From Natronococcus jeotgali DSM 18795 (GTDB lineage Archaea; Halobacteriota; Halobacteria; Halobacteriales; Natrialbaceae): a stretch of DNA of 58,722 bases. Below, piece after piece: positions 28,249 through 35,868 of this stretch. The stretch lies in assembly GCF_000337695.1 (NCBI RefSeq), contig NZ_AOIA01000153.1:9024-67745 (forward strand). Direction: 5' to 3'. The translations under genes and the position numbers were made by a program. How positions within the stretch are numbered: position 1 is the stretch's first letter; the number at the start of each line of letters is the position of its first letter. The notes under the pieces are model-generated. The model ran no database searches and had not been told where the DNA came from. It saw nothing but the letters and a program-made list of their open reading frames with translations.

Positions 28249-28958
28249 TCCGCGCCCGAACGGGAACGGACGGGGCGGAATCGGACGAGAGGGCCGTCTC
28301 GGAGGTGCTCTCGTTCGTGCTCGTCTTCGGGCTCGTTCTCGCAGCGGTCGGGGTCCTGTCGGTCGCGGGACTCGGGGTCGTCGACGATCACCGGGAAGCC
28401 GAGCAGCTCCGCGCGGCCGAACGGGGGATGACGACCCTCGCGGCGGAGCTCGACGCGCTCGCGCGATACGGCGGTCTCGAGCGACGCGTCGCCGCCGTGG
28501 CGCTCGGCGACGGCGAGTTGACCGTCGCCAACGGCGGGACCGAGGTCACGGTCGCGGTCGACGGCGACCCTGTCGGCGCACCGATCCGGCTGGGGGAACT
28601 CGCCTACCGGTCGGCGGCCGGAACGGTCGCCTACGACGGCGGCGCGGTGATCCGAGCCGACGAGCGGGGAAGTCGACTCCGAACGCGACCGACGGTGTCG
28701 TGTCGCGGCGGGACCGCGACGATCTCGCTGGTGCGGGTCGAAGCGGGCGATCGGACGGTCCGTACCGGCGGGCGGACGACGGTGACGGCTCGAGTCGCCA
28801 ACCGGAGCAGTGAAACGCACAAAATCGAGGAGAACGTCGCCGTGTCGGCTCTCGAGACCGACTACCGGCGAGCGTGGAACGACGTCGAGGACGAACTGGA
28901 CGGCTGCGGCGCTGACCGCCTGCGGCTGACGGTGACGACCGTCTCGATCGAGACGTGA
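28245..28958 (+). CDS. Pilin-like protein (RAVSEVLSF type)
   Basis: A 237-residue protein, last gene of the pilus operon, with a GTG start inside the previous stop. ERAVSEVLSFVLVFGLVLAA is close to the RAVSxV sequence at the mature N-terminus of archaeal pilins. The rest is a beta-rich soluble domain. It is probably a DUF7289-type protein (from memory). Whether a prepilin peptidase cuts this group cannot be seen; no class III site with a typical charged leader is obvious. Confidence 0.78.
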   Translation: MIRARTGTDGAESDERAVSEVLSFVLVFGLVLAAVGVLSVAGLGVVDDHREAEQLRAAERGMTTLAAELDALARYGGLERRVAAVALGDGELTVANGGTEVTVAVDGDPVGAPIRLGELAYRSAAGTVAYDGGAVIRADERGSRLRTRPTVSCRGGTATISLVRVEAGDRTVRTGGRTTVTARVANRSSETHKIEENVAVSALETDYRRAWNDVEDELDGCGADRLRLTVTTVSIET

Positions 28959-28982
28959 GTTCGGAGGACGGGGCGGCGTCGA

Positions 28983-29756
28983 CTACTTCAATCCGGGCGG
29001 TGGCCCGTCGTCGGAGTCGTCCTCGAGTTCGACGTCGAGCCCCATCTCCTCGCGTTGCTGTTGAAGCCGCTGGACCTTCCGGTAGTAGTAGAGCATGCCG
29101 GCGCCGCCGAGCAGGACGACGGCTCCCACGAGGCCAGCAAACAGCGGAACGTCTCGGGTCTGGTAGTACCGAAGCGAGATCGTACTATCGACCTCGTCCC
29201 AGACCAGTCGTTCCCGGTCGTCGACGATCTCGCGTTCGTACTCGCCGGGGCTGACGTCGCCGAACAGGAAGTTCGTCGTTCGATACCCCGCGGGAAGGGT
29301 CACCTCGTAGGAACCGGAGACGTACGCCGGCAGCTGGAAGGTTCGACTACCGGTGTCCCCGGAGAAGGCGAGCGTGCCGTTTCCGTCCGGCACCGCGACG
29401 TCGGTGCTCGAGCGACCCTGCTCGATCTCGAGTTCCGATCCAGTCACCTCGGTTCCGTTGGGATACCAGTAGCGGACGCTGTGGACATCCAGGGCCTCCT
29501 CCCGGTAGAGGCTCGAACGGTACAGCGACAGCTCCTCGGTCTCGTTGAGGTCGTAGACCGCGCGGAACTCGCCGCTGGTGAGGAAGCTTCCGCTCTCGAC
29601 GTCGACGGCGACGTCGGCGTCGCCGTCCCGCAGATCGTCGTACTCCTGGTCGCGGTCGAGCTCCTCGTCGGAGATGCCGCCGAAGATCGCCGAGCAGCCG
29701 GCCGTCGTCGCGAGCAACGCGACCGCGATCGCCGCGAGAGCGAGCCGCCGATTCAT
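28983..29756 (-). CDS. DUF5803-like lipoprotein with C-terminal membrane helix
   Basis: A 257-residue envelope protein. The N-terminus is a lipoprotein signal: RR, a hydrophobic stretch, and the lipobox TAGC with Cys21. The middle is a beta-rich domain, then a second hydrophobic helix (LFAGLVGAVVLLGGAGMLYYY, about 205-225) and a charged cytoplasmic tail. The layout fits the haloarchaeal DUF5803 family. It starts one base after the DUF2110 gene, so it belongs to the tfe operon. Confidence 0.82.
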   Translation of the reverse strand: MNRRLALAAIAVALLATTAGCSAIFGGISDEELDRDQEYDDLRDGDADVAVDVESGSFLTSGEFRAVYDLNETEELSLYRSSLYREEALDVHSVRYWYPNGTEVTGSELEIEQGRSSTDVAVPDGNGTLAFSGDTGSRTFQLPAYVSGSYEVTLPAGYRTTNFLFGDVSPGEYEREIVDDRERLVWDEVDSTISLRYYQTRDVPLFAGLVGAVVLLGGAGMLYYYRKVQRLQQQREEMGLDVELEDDSDDGPPPGLK

Positions 29757-29757
29757 G

Positions 29758-30429
29758 CTAGGGAACGACGCATCGCAGCTCCGCGGGGAGGTACTCGCCG
29801 ACGCTCGCGAGCAGGCCCGGCGGATCCGTTCCTTCGGTACAGATCACGCTTTGCTCGAGCAGACCGAGGCGTTCGACGGTGACGTAGTCCTGCGCGTGGC
29901 CCGCGCGGTTGAGCGTCGCCCGGACCTCGGCACGCGTGGCGCTGTTGACGTTGAGCCGACCGTCGCCGCGGGTCCACTCGTAGAGGTGGTCGCGCTCCTC
30001 GTCGGCGAGGCGGGGCGGTTCGTCCTCGCGGTAGACGAACCGCAGCGGGAGGTGCTGGACCAGCCCGTACCGTTCGCGGATCTGGGTCGGCGAGCCGGGG
30101 CCGAGCCCGAGTTCGTCGGCCGGGATCTCGATCGGACGGCCGGCGTCGAGGACGAACCCCTCGTCGCTCCAGGACTCGAGCGTCCCGACGTAGGTTTCGC
30201 CGGGCTCGAGGTCGGTACCGATCTCGCCGAACTCCTCGCGGAGGACGTTACCCGCGACGACGACGTCTTCGCCCTCGAGGGCGACCTCGGGGAAGTCGTC
30301 GTCCCGGATCGAGAGGTCGAACGCGACGTCGAGCCCGCCGATCTCGTTGTCGATCAGCGAGCGCAGCGAATCGGTCGCGCGCTCGCGGGCGTCGCCCTCG
30401 ACGTAGAGCTTGGTTGCGAGTACGACCAT
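29758..30429 (-). CDS. DUF2110 family protein
   Basis: A 223-residue conserved archaeal protein of unknown function. From the start (MVVLATKLYVEGDARERA) it has an alpha-beta N-terminal part, a beta-rich middle (GETYVGTLESWSDEGFVLD), and a C-terminal helical part beginning about residue 160 (LNVNSATRAEVRATLNRAG) that looks like a small nucleic-acid-binding hairpin. Its start overlaps the stop of tfe by one base (TGATG). Constant linkage to tfe suggests a role in information processing. Confidence 0.82.
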   Translation of the reverse strand: MVVLATKLYVEGDARERATDSLRSLIDNEIGGLDVAFDLSIRDDDFPEVALEGEDVVVAGNVLREEFGEIGTDLEPGETYVGTLESWSDEGFVLDAGRPIEIPADELGLGPGSPTQIRERYGLVQHLPLRFVYREDEPPRLADEERDHLYEWTRGDGRLNVNSATRAEVRATLNRAGHAQDYVTVERLGLLEQSVICTEGTDPPGLLASVGEYLPAELRCVVP

Positions 30430-30953
30430 CAGGCGTCGGCGTCGATGTTCAGTTCGTCCTCGAGGGCGTCGAGGCGGTCGTCCATCGCGTCGACCAGGCG
30501 ATCGTTGTCCATCGATTCGACCGGCGAGCCACACTCGGGACACTCGAATCCGAAGTCCATCGCCTCGCCGAATTCGAAACGGATCGAGCAGATCTCACAG
30601 AGGTAGAACTCGTGGTTGCGCTCGTACTCCCGGCGATCCTCCAGGGCGTCGTGGAGCCGGTACATCTCCTCTTCGAGGTTCTCCGGGATGTTGTCGTACT
30701 CGAAGGTCCAGAGGTACGTGAGCCAGCCCGAGTCCTCGTCGCGCAGCCGGCGGTAGCTGGCGAGGTCGTTCTCGTAGAGAATAAACAGCGCGCGCCGGAC
30801 GTCGTTCAACTCGAGATCCAGCTCCTCGGCGAGCTCCTCGTCGGTCACTTCCCCGTCCGGCGGCGCCGCCGCGACGGGCATCCCCGTGGGACCGACCAGC
30901 TCGTGCAAGTACTTCTGGATGACCGGATCCTCGAGCAGGTCCTCAAAAGCCAT
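30429..30953 (-). CDS. tfe: Transcription initiation factor TFE (TFIIE-alpha homologue)
   Basis: A 174-residue general transcription factor that helps open archaeal promoters. The N-terminal winged helix is extended (about 1-90, with DEELAEELDLELNDVRRALF), followed by a helical linker and a zinc ribbon with Cys119, Cys122, Cys138 and Cys141 (LCEICSIRF, ECPECGSPV). The C-terminus is acidic. It is first in an operon with DUF2110 and DUF5803. Confidence 0.96.
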   Translation of the reverse strand: MAFEDLLEDPVIQKYLHELVGPTGMPVAAAPPDGEVTDEELAEELDLELNDVRRALFILYENDLASYRRLRDEDSGWLTYLWTFEYDNIPENLEEEMYRLHDALEDRREYERNHEFYLCEICSIRFEFGEAMDFGFECPECGSPVESMDNDRLVDAMDDRLDALEDELNIDADA

Positions 30954-30977
30954 TGCCTACACGTAGCGCGATCGGCC

Positions 30978-30986
30978 CATTAAGTC
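30978..30986 (-). promoter_or_regulatory. TATA element of the tfe operon
   Basis: The minus-strand sequence ACTTAATGG is centred about 29 nt from the tfe ATG at 30953, consistent with a leaderless transcript. Confidence 0.45.
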
Positions 30987-31045
30987 TTTTGAGCGACGCC
31001 GTACCGAGTCGACGGCTCCGATTCGGGTATCCGCGATCCACAAAG

Positions 31046-31051
31046 ATATAT
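31046..31051 (+). promoter_or_regulatory. TATA element selecting the start at 31078
   Basis: ATATAT lies 29-30 nt before the ATG at 31078 but only about 11 nt before the ATG at 31060, so the downstream start fits a leaderless message. Confidence 0.55.
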
Positions 31052-31077
31052 GGATTGATATGACGTACGACCGAACG

Positions 31078-31737
31078 ATGACGTCGTTTCGAGCGGCGAT
31101 AGGCGACGAACTCGATCCGAAAGCGGTCGTCGGAGTCACGGCTGTCCTCGCCGTTTTCGCGGTTATGACGGATTTCTCTGCGGGCTCGGTGATCGCGATC
31201 CCGGCGGGACTCGTCGCACTCGACGCGCTCAGGGCCGTCTGCACCGCACGCGACTATCCGGACGCCGCCGCCGGAGTCGTCCTCGGTGCGGTCGGCGGAC
31301 TCGTATTCGCCTCCCTCGCGATCGGAGACGGTGCCGTCGTCTACGGGGTCCTCGCCGCCGTCGCCGCGTGGCTCTGTCTCGACTCGCTGTACGACCTCCG
31401 TCACGGAATCGACCGCTCGAGCGACCCTGACGACGACCTCTCCGAGGACGAGTACTACCTGGTCTCGGCCCACGGCTGGGCGGTCCTCCGGGAGCTTCGC
31501 GAGGCCGGCCGCCCGCTGTCGCGCGGGGAGCTACAGGATCGAACGGGACTGCCCGACGAGGACTTCGAGCGCGTCGTCGAAACCGTCGGCGATACGGGCC
31601 CGCTCGAGCGGGTCGGCACGGGCTACGTCCTCGACGAGTCGGAGACCGGGACGGCGGCAATGATCCGATCGATCGCCCGCGCGGTCGGCCGTCGACTCCG
31701 TCGACCGCTGGGGCTGCTGGGCCCGCTCAAGCCGTAG
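31078..31737 (+). CDS. Membrane protein with C-terminal winged-helix-like domain
   Basis: A 219-residue protein. The first half carries three to four hydrophobic helices (about 17-110, including VVGVTAVLAVFAVM and AAGVVLGAVGGLVFASLAIG). The second half is soluble: EYYLVSAHGWAVLRELREAG and GELQDRTGLPDEDFERVVETV form a winged-helix-like unit, so it may be a membrane-bound regulator. An upstream ATG at 31060 would add six residues. I do not recognise the family. Confidence 0.75.
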   Translation: MTSFRAAIGDELDPKAVVGVTAVLAVFAVMTDFSAGSVIAIPAGLVALDALRAVCTARDYPDAAAGVVLGAVGGLVFASLAIGDGAVVYGVLAAVAAWLCLDSLYDLRHGIDRSSDPDDDLSEDEYYLVSAHGWAVLRELREAGRPLSRGELQDRTGLPDEDFERVVETVGDTGPLERVGTGYVLDESETGTAAMIRSIARAVGRRLRRPLGLLGPLKP

Positions 31738-31811
31738 CTCGAGAGGTGGTTTAATTCACTGCGTATTGAATAGAGACAAAGCATATGCCGGATCGGTGTC
31801 ACGCCGATGGT

Positions 31812-31901
31812 ATGGACGACTCGCGGAAGGCGCTCATCGCCGGACTGCTCGGGATTCTCGTCGCCGTGCTGACGGTCCTCTGGGAGACCGGGCTGCTCTA
31901 G
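31812..31901 (+). CDS. Tiny single-helix membrane protein
   Basis: MDDSRKALIAG leads into one hydrophobic helix, and the frame stops after 29 residues (ending WETGLL). An in-frame ATG at 31785 would make it 38 residues; a TTAATT box at 31751-31756 fits that longer start. The stop overlaps the end of the convergent Trm56 gene by four bases. Short length makes it uncertain, but charged head plus clean helix is typical of real small haloarchaeal proteins. Confidence 0.45.
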   Translation: MDDSRKALIAGLLGILVAVLTVLWETGLL

Positions 31902-32446
31902 GACTCCTCGGCGGGTTCGACGCGCTTGCCCGTTTCCATCGGGATCACCTCGCGGTCGGCGTCGACCCACTCGCGCTCGAGTTCGCGGCCCTCGAACAGC
32001 CTGTCGAGAAACACGGCCAGACCCGCCACCTCGGAGTGGGGCTGGTTGGTGACGCCGACGTTCCAGTCGGCGGCCTCGTAGACGTCGAACGGAACCTTCT
32101 CGGAGCCGACGACGACCAGCAGCGGCTCCCCGTCGTCCTCCCGGGCCGAACGGATCTCGTCCTCGACGTCCTGGATCCGCTCGCCGTACATCGTGAGATG
32201 GACGACCCGCCCCTCCCAGTTCCGGATGCGCGCCTGGGGCGAGTCGGTCAGTTCGGCCTCGAAGGGACCGCCGAACCGGTCGGTGATGTCGACGACGGTC
32301 TCGAGGGACTGGCCGGCGTTGTCGGGGAGCCAGACGCGGTCGGCCCCGAGCGCACGCGCCGTCAGCCCGACGTGGGTCGTCATCCGCTCGTCCCGACCGG
32401 GCCGGTGGCCGAGCCGGAGGACGGCGACCTCGCTATCGTTGTGCAT
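31898..32446 (-). CDS. tRNA (cytidine(56)-2'-O)-methyltransferase (Trm56)
   Basis: A 182-residue archaeal SPOUT methyltransferase that methylates C56 in the T loop of tRNA. VLRLGHRPGRDERMTTHVGLTARALGA (about 9-35) is the family N-terminus, and PLLVVVGSEKVPFDVYEAADWNVGVTNQPHSEVAGLAVFLDRL contains the trefoil-knot AdoMet site (about 108-150). Length and motifs are normal. Many archaea carry the gene in place of the C/D guide RNA system. Confidence 0.93.
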   Translation of the reverse strand: MHNDSEVAVLRLGHRPGRDERMTTHVGLTARALGADRVWLPDNAGQSLETVVDITDRFGGPFEAELTDSPQARIRNWEGRVVHLTMYGERIQDVEDEIRSAREDDGEPLLVVVGSEKVPFDVYEAADWNVGVTNQPHSEVAGLAVFLDRLFEGRELEREWVDADREVIPMETGKRVEPAEES

Positions 32447-32547
32447 GGTTACGAGGAGTTCGGGCGACGGTTAGGGGGTTTCGCTTTCCGCGCAGCCCCC
32501 GGCCGAAGGTCCCTGCGAACGGGCGGGGAGCCACGGTCGGAACGCGT

Positions 32548-32555
32548 AGTTATTA
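32548..32555 (+). promoter_or_regulatory. TATA element for the small membrane protein at 32580
   Basis: AGTTATTA is centred about 28 nt before the ATG at 32580, which supports that start over an in-frame GTG six bases upstream. Confidence 0.45.
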
Positions 32556-32579
32556 GGTAACACACGGCCGACGGTGCGT

Positions 32580-32807
32580 ATGAGCAACGAACCGAACGAC
32601 GAGGGGTGGACGACGTTCACGGACGGGTTCATCGTTCCGATCGCCGGATTGCTGGCGCTGCTGTTCGCCGTAATGGCCGGAATGAGCGTGTTTCCCGCCC
32701 TGTCCGGATCGCCGCAGGACCTGCTGACGCCGATCATCTTCGGCGGCGCCGCCATCCTGTGTTTCCGCCTGCGACGGCGGGCGATCGAGGCCAGGGGCGA
32801 CGACTGA
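32580..32807 (+). CDS. Small two-helix membrane protein, unknown function
   Basis: A 75-residue protein with a polar N-terminus (MSNEPNDEGWTTFTDGF), two hydrophobic helices (about 18-38 and 47-60) and a basic end (RLRRRAIEARGDD). I do not recognise the family. It converges with another small membrane protein gene 35 bp away. Confidence 0.65.
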   Translation: MSNEPNDEGWTTFTDGFIVPIAGLLALLFAVMAGMSVFPALSGSPQDLLTPIIFGGAAILCFRLRRRAIEARGDD

Positions 32808-32842
32808 GTCCGTTCCGCCGTAGTCCCCTAAGGCGAACTCGC

Positions 32843-33067
32843 TCAGTCGCGTTGTCGCTTGGCCGTCTCGAGCGAGAAGAAGAACCCGAAGTACGCCGGG
32901 ATCCCCGCGGCCATGAACATGTAGAAGGCCCACGTGGGCGCGCTCGTGAAGACGAAATCGAACAGGAAGCTCACGAGCGCGACCCAGACGACGGCGAACA
33001 GCAGGTCGTACAGCATGCCGGTTCCGTTCTCGGCGACGTGTTCGCGCACGCGATCGACGACGCTCAT
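32843..33067 (-). CDS. Small two-helix membrane protein, unknown function
   Basis: A 74-residue protein. An amphipathic start (MSVVDRVREHVAENGTGM) is followed by two hydrophobic helices (about 20-42 and 45-65) separated by TSAPTW, and a basic tail (ETAKRQRD). It looks like a conserved haloarchaeal small membrane protein. The function is unknown. Confidence 0.7.
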   Translation of the reverse strand: MSVVDRVREHVAENGTGMLYDLLFAVVWVALVSFLFDFVFTSAPTWAFYMFMAAGIPAYFGFFFSLETAKRQRD

Positions 33068-33150
33068 CGCGTCGGCCCTCCGGCGTGCGTGGATCGTAGC
33101 CGTCTCATGTCGAGAGCGTGGGTTCGATGGAACCTCAGTCTTGCGTCCGC

Positions 33151-33612
33151 TCAGTCGTCGGGCTCGTAGTCGACGACCAGCACCGGAACGTGCGTCGACC
33201 GGAGCACCCGTTCGGTGACGCTCCCGAGCAGCGCCCGGCGGACGCCCGAGCGACCGTGACTGCCGATCACGACGAGATCGATGTCGTTGTCCTCGGCGTA
33301 GTCGGCGATCAGTCGGTGGGGCTGGCCGCCGGCGTGGCGTTCGTAGGCGGTCAGGCCGGCGGCTTCGGCCGCGTCCGTGACGTACCCGGTCGCCTCCTCG
33401 GCGTCCTCCCGAAGTTCCGTCATGCCCTCGAACTGGCCCTGACGGATCCGATCGACCTGTTCGGTTCCCAGCCCGTACGCGATCGCGTCGGTGTCGGCGA
33501 CGAATATCGCGTGGACGTCGGCGCCGTAGCGCTCGGCGATATCGATCGCGTGTTCGACCGCTGCCTCAGCGACCTTGCTGCCGTCTGTCGGAACGAGTAT
33601 GCGTTCGTACAT
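33151..33612 (-). CDS. Universal stress protein (UspA family)
   Basis: A 153-residue Rossmann-like protein. The N-terminal MYERILVPTDGS and the ATP-binding loop G-x2-G-x9-G-S (IGSHGRSGVRRALLGSVTE) are intact, so it is probably an ATP-binding Usp. It starts three bases downstream of the symporter stop and closes the acetate uptake operon. Usp domains next to SSS symporters are common in haloarchaea and may regulate transport. Confidence 0.92.
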   Translation of the reverse strand: MYERILVPTDGSKVAEAAVEHAIDIAERYGADVHAIFVADTDAIAYGLGTEQVDRIRQGQFEGMTELREDAEEATGYVTDAAEAAGLTAYERHAGGQPHRLIADYAEDNDIDLVVIGSHGRSGVRRALLGSVTERVLRSTHVPVLVVDYEPDD

Positions 33613-33615
33613 CGG

Positions 33616-35355
33616 TTAGTCGTCCGCGGGAGTGTTTCCGCTTCCGTTCTTTTCGGCGACGATGTCGGCGGCCGTCTTGTCCTTCGGCATCGGGTCGGGG
33701 CTGTGACACTGCCTGACCATCTGTTTGGTCTCGAGCGGCGGCTCGGTGGTCACCAGCGAGACGACGATCGTGACCGCGAACACGATCGGCGTCCCGATGA
33801 GCGCCGACCCGATGGCCGGCATCCACGTCGCGATAACGTCGATGCCGAGTCCGCCGTCGATGAGGCCGAAGTTCCCCTCGTTGAACATGGGGATGAACCA
33901 GACGACGATCCCGGTCGTCATGCCGGCGAGCGCGCCCGGACGGTTCGTGTTCTCCCACCAGAGGCCGAGGAAGAACATCGGGAACAGCACGATGGCCGCG
34001 AGCGAGAACGCGAACCCGACCAGAGCCGCGATCGGCTGTTGCGGATTCATCGCGAAGACGATCGTGAGCAGGCCGATCAGGATGATGCTCAGGCGGCCGA
34101 CGAGCACCTGCTGGCGCTGGGTCGCGTCCTCGTTGATGATGTTCGCGTAGATGTCGTGGGAGATCGCCGAGGAGGCGGCGATGAACAGTCCGGCCGTCGT
34201 CGCGACCGCCGCGGCGATCCCGCCCGCCGCGACGAAGCCGACGAACCACGACGGCAACTCGGCGAGTTGTGCGGCCAGCACGACGAGGACGTCGCCGGCG
34301 GCGCCGGTCATGCCGGGGTCGCCGTACACGGCGCCGATCTCCTCACCGTAGAGCGCGGTGCCGATCGCGGCGAAGGCGGGCGCGCTCAGGTACAGCAGCG
34401 AGATGAAAAACAGCCCCCAGGTGCACGACCAGCGGGCCACGCGCTCGTTTTTGACCGTGTAGAACCTGACCAGCACGTGGGGCAGTCCGCACGTCCCGAA
34501 GACCAGGCTGAAACACGTCGCGATCCACAGGTAGTAGCTCCCGCCGGCGAACGGCTCCGAGAACTCGGCGGCGAGACCGTCGATCATCATCCCGTACTCG
34601 AGCTGGGGGAGGATCGTCGTGTACCCCGCCGACCAGCCGGTGACGAGGAGCCCGAGCAGGAACGCGACGATGAGGATGACGTACTGGAGGACCATGTTCT
34701 TGGTCGCGCCGAGCATCCCCGACAGCGAGAGGTACCCGACGGTGATCACCATGAACACCACCATCATCGTCTGGTAGGCCGACAGCGCGCCGCCGGTGAG
34801 CGCCGACCAGTCGCCGAGGATATACATCCCGACGAGTCCCATCCCGCGGGCCTGTCCGAGCGCGTAGACGAACCCGATCAGGAACGTGGTGATGGCCGCG
34901 AGGGCACGTGCGGTGTCGGAGTTAAAGCGATCGCCGACGAAATCGGGTGCGGTGTACTTCCCGAACCGACGCATCTGGGCGGCCATGAAGATCAGCAGGA
35001 TGAAGTATCCCGTCGTCCAGCCGACGACGTACGCCAGCCCGTAGACGCCGGAGATGGCGACGGTGGCTGCCACGCCGAGGTACGTCGCCGCAGACATCCA
35101 GTTGGCCCCGATGGCCATCCCGTTCTCGATGTTCCCGATCGAACGGCCGGCGACCCACATGTCGTCGGTGTCGGCGACCTTGAACATGAAGCCGGCGACG
35201 ATGAACAGGAGCATCATACCCATGACGATGACCGACGGGATGGGTTTGAACGAGACGTTGAGCCCCTCCGGAAGCAGTCCCTCGTCGGTTTGCAACACGA
35301 TTCCGTCCGTCGCGCCGGCCGCGAGATCCGCCAGCAACGGAGCGCCGTCGATCAT
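33616..35355 (-). CDS. Sodium:solute symporter (SSS family, acetate-permease-like)
   Basis: A 579-residue transporter with about 13 membrane helices. FKVADTDDMWVAGRSIGNIENGMAIGANWMSAATYLG (about 58-95) is the SSS signature around the sodium site in helix 1, close to the ActP/VC_2705-type symporters. The C-terminal tail is charged. It follows the DUF4212 gene with a four-base overlap and lies beside acetyl-CoA synthetase, so acetate or a similar short carboxylate is the likely cargo. The cargo is inference. Confidence 0.92.
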   Translation of the reverse strand: MIDGAPLLADLAAGATDGIVLQTDEGLLPEGLNVSFKPIPSVIVMGMMLLFIVAGFMFKVADTDDMWVAGRSIGNIENGMAIGANWMSAATYLGVAATVAISGVYGLAYVVGWTTGYFILLIFMAAQMRRFGKYTAPDFVGDRFNSDTARALAAITTFLIGFVYALGQARGMGLVGMYILGDWSALTGGALSAYQTMMVVFMVITVGYLSLSGMLGATKNMVLQYVILIVAFLLGLLVTGWSAGYTTILPQLEYGMMIDGLAAEFSEPFAGGSYYLWIATCFSLVFGTCGLPHVLVRFYTVKNERVARWSCTWGLFFISLLYLSAPAFAAIGTALYGEEIGAVYGDPGMTGAAGDVLVVLAAQLAELPSWFVGFVAAGGIAAAVATTAGLFIAASSAISHDIYANIINEDATQRQQVLVGRLSIILIGLLTIVFAMNPQQPIAALVGFAFSLAAIVLFPMFFLGLWWENTNRPGALAGMTTGIVVWFIPMFNEGNFGLIDGGLGIDVIATWMPAIGSALIGTPIVFAVTIVVSLVTTEPPLETKQMVRQCHSPDPMPKDKTAADIVAEKNGSGNTPADD

Positions 35356-35801
35356 TCGTCGACACCTCCGTCAGTTGCTGCCGCGTCGTCCGGGACGGAA
35401 TCGGTCGTCTCCGGTTCGACGACGCCCTGTTCGATACCGTACTTGTCGTCGATCTGATCCCGCTTGCGCGCGTACCAGACCGAGAGGACGAGCGCCGCCC
35501 CCGGCCCGACGATCGCGAGCAAGAAGTAGTGTAACGGGAATCCGATCAGCGGCATCTGACTCGTCATGAGGTCGGGTGCGAGACGCGTCGCCGTAATCGG
35601 CGCGAACGTCGTCAACACCCAGATGGCGAAGCCGGTCCAGATGATCCGCAGGTGATCCCGCATGAAGGGTGTCGCCGGCTTCAGGAGGTTGATTTCGACG
35701 TCCATATAGTCGATCTGCTGTTCTCGTTCGACATCGCTCAGTCCGCCGTCGGTTGCGATGTCGTGGGGGTCGTCCGTGTCGTGGTTGGTTTTCTCTGACA
35801 T
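35352..35801 (-). CDS. DUF4212 small subunit of a sodium/solute symporter
   Basis: A 149-residue membrane protein with two hydrophobic helices (about 60-80 and 95-115). It contains INLLKPATPFMRDHLRIIW and FPLHYFLLAIVGPG, characteristic of the DUF4212 partner of SSS symporters, plus acidic tails at both ends. The start at 35801 gives MSEKTNHDTDDP. It precedes and overlaps the symporter gene (ATGA) and probably forms a complex with it. Confidence 0.9.
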   Translation of the reverse strand: MSEKTNHDTDDPHDIATDGGLSDVEREQQIDYMDVEINLLKPATPFMRDHLRIIWTGFAIWVLTTFAPITATRLAPDLMTSQMPLIGFPLHYFLLAIVGPGAALVLSVWYARKRDQIDDKYGIEQGVVEPETTDSVPDDAAATDGGVDE

Positions 35802-35868
35802 AGTCGCGCGTGTCGCGTGTCGACCACGTGTTTTCGGTGTTCGAAGAATTCCCCTCGGAGGGAACTCG

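Noticed and set aside
33118-35457. Plus-strand open frame of 779 codons opposite the symporter
   Set aside because: Its composition is Asp/Arg/Glu/His low complexity, and the opposite strand has clear SSS and Usp motifs.
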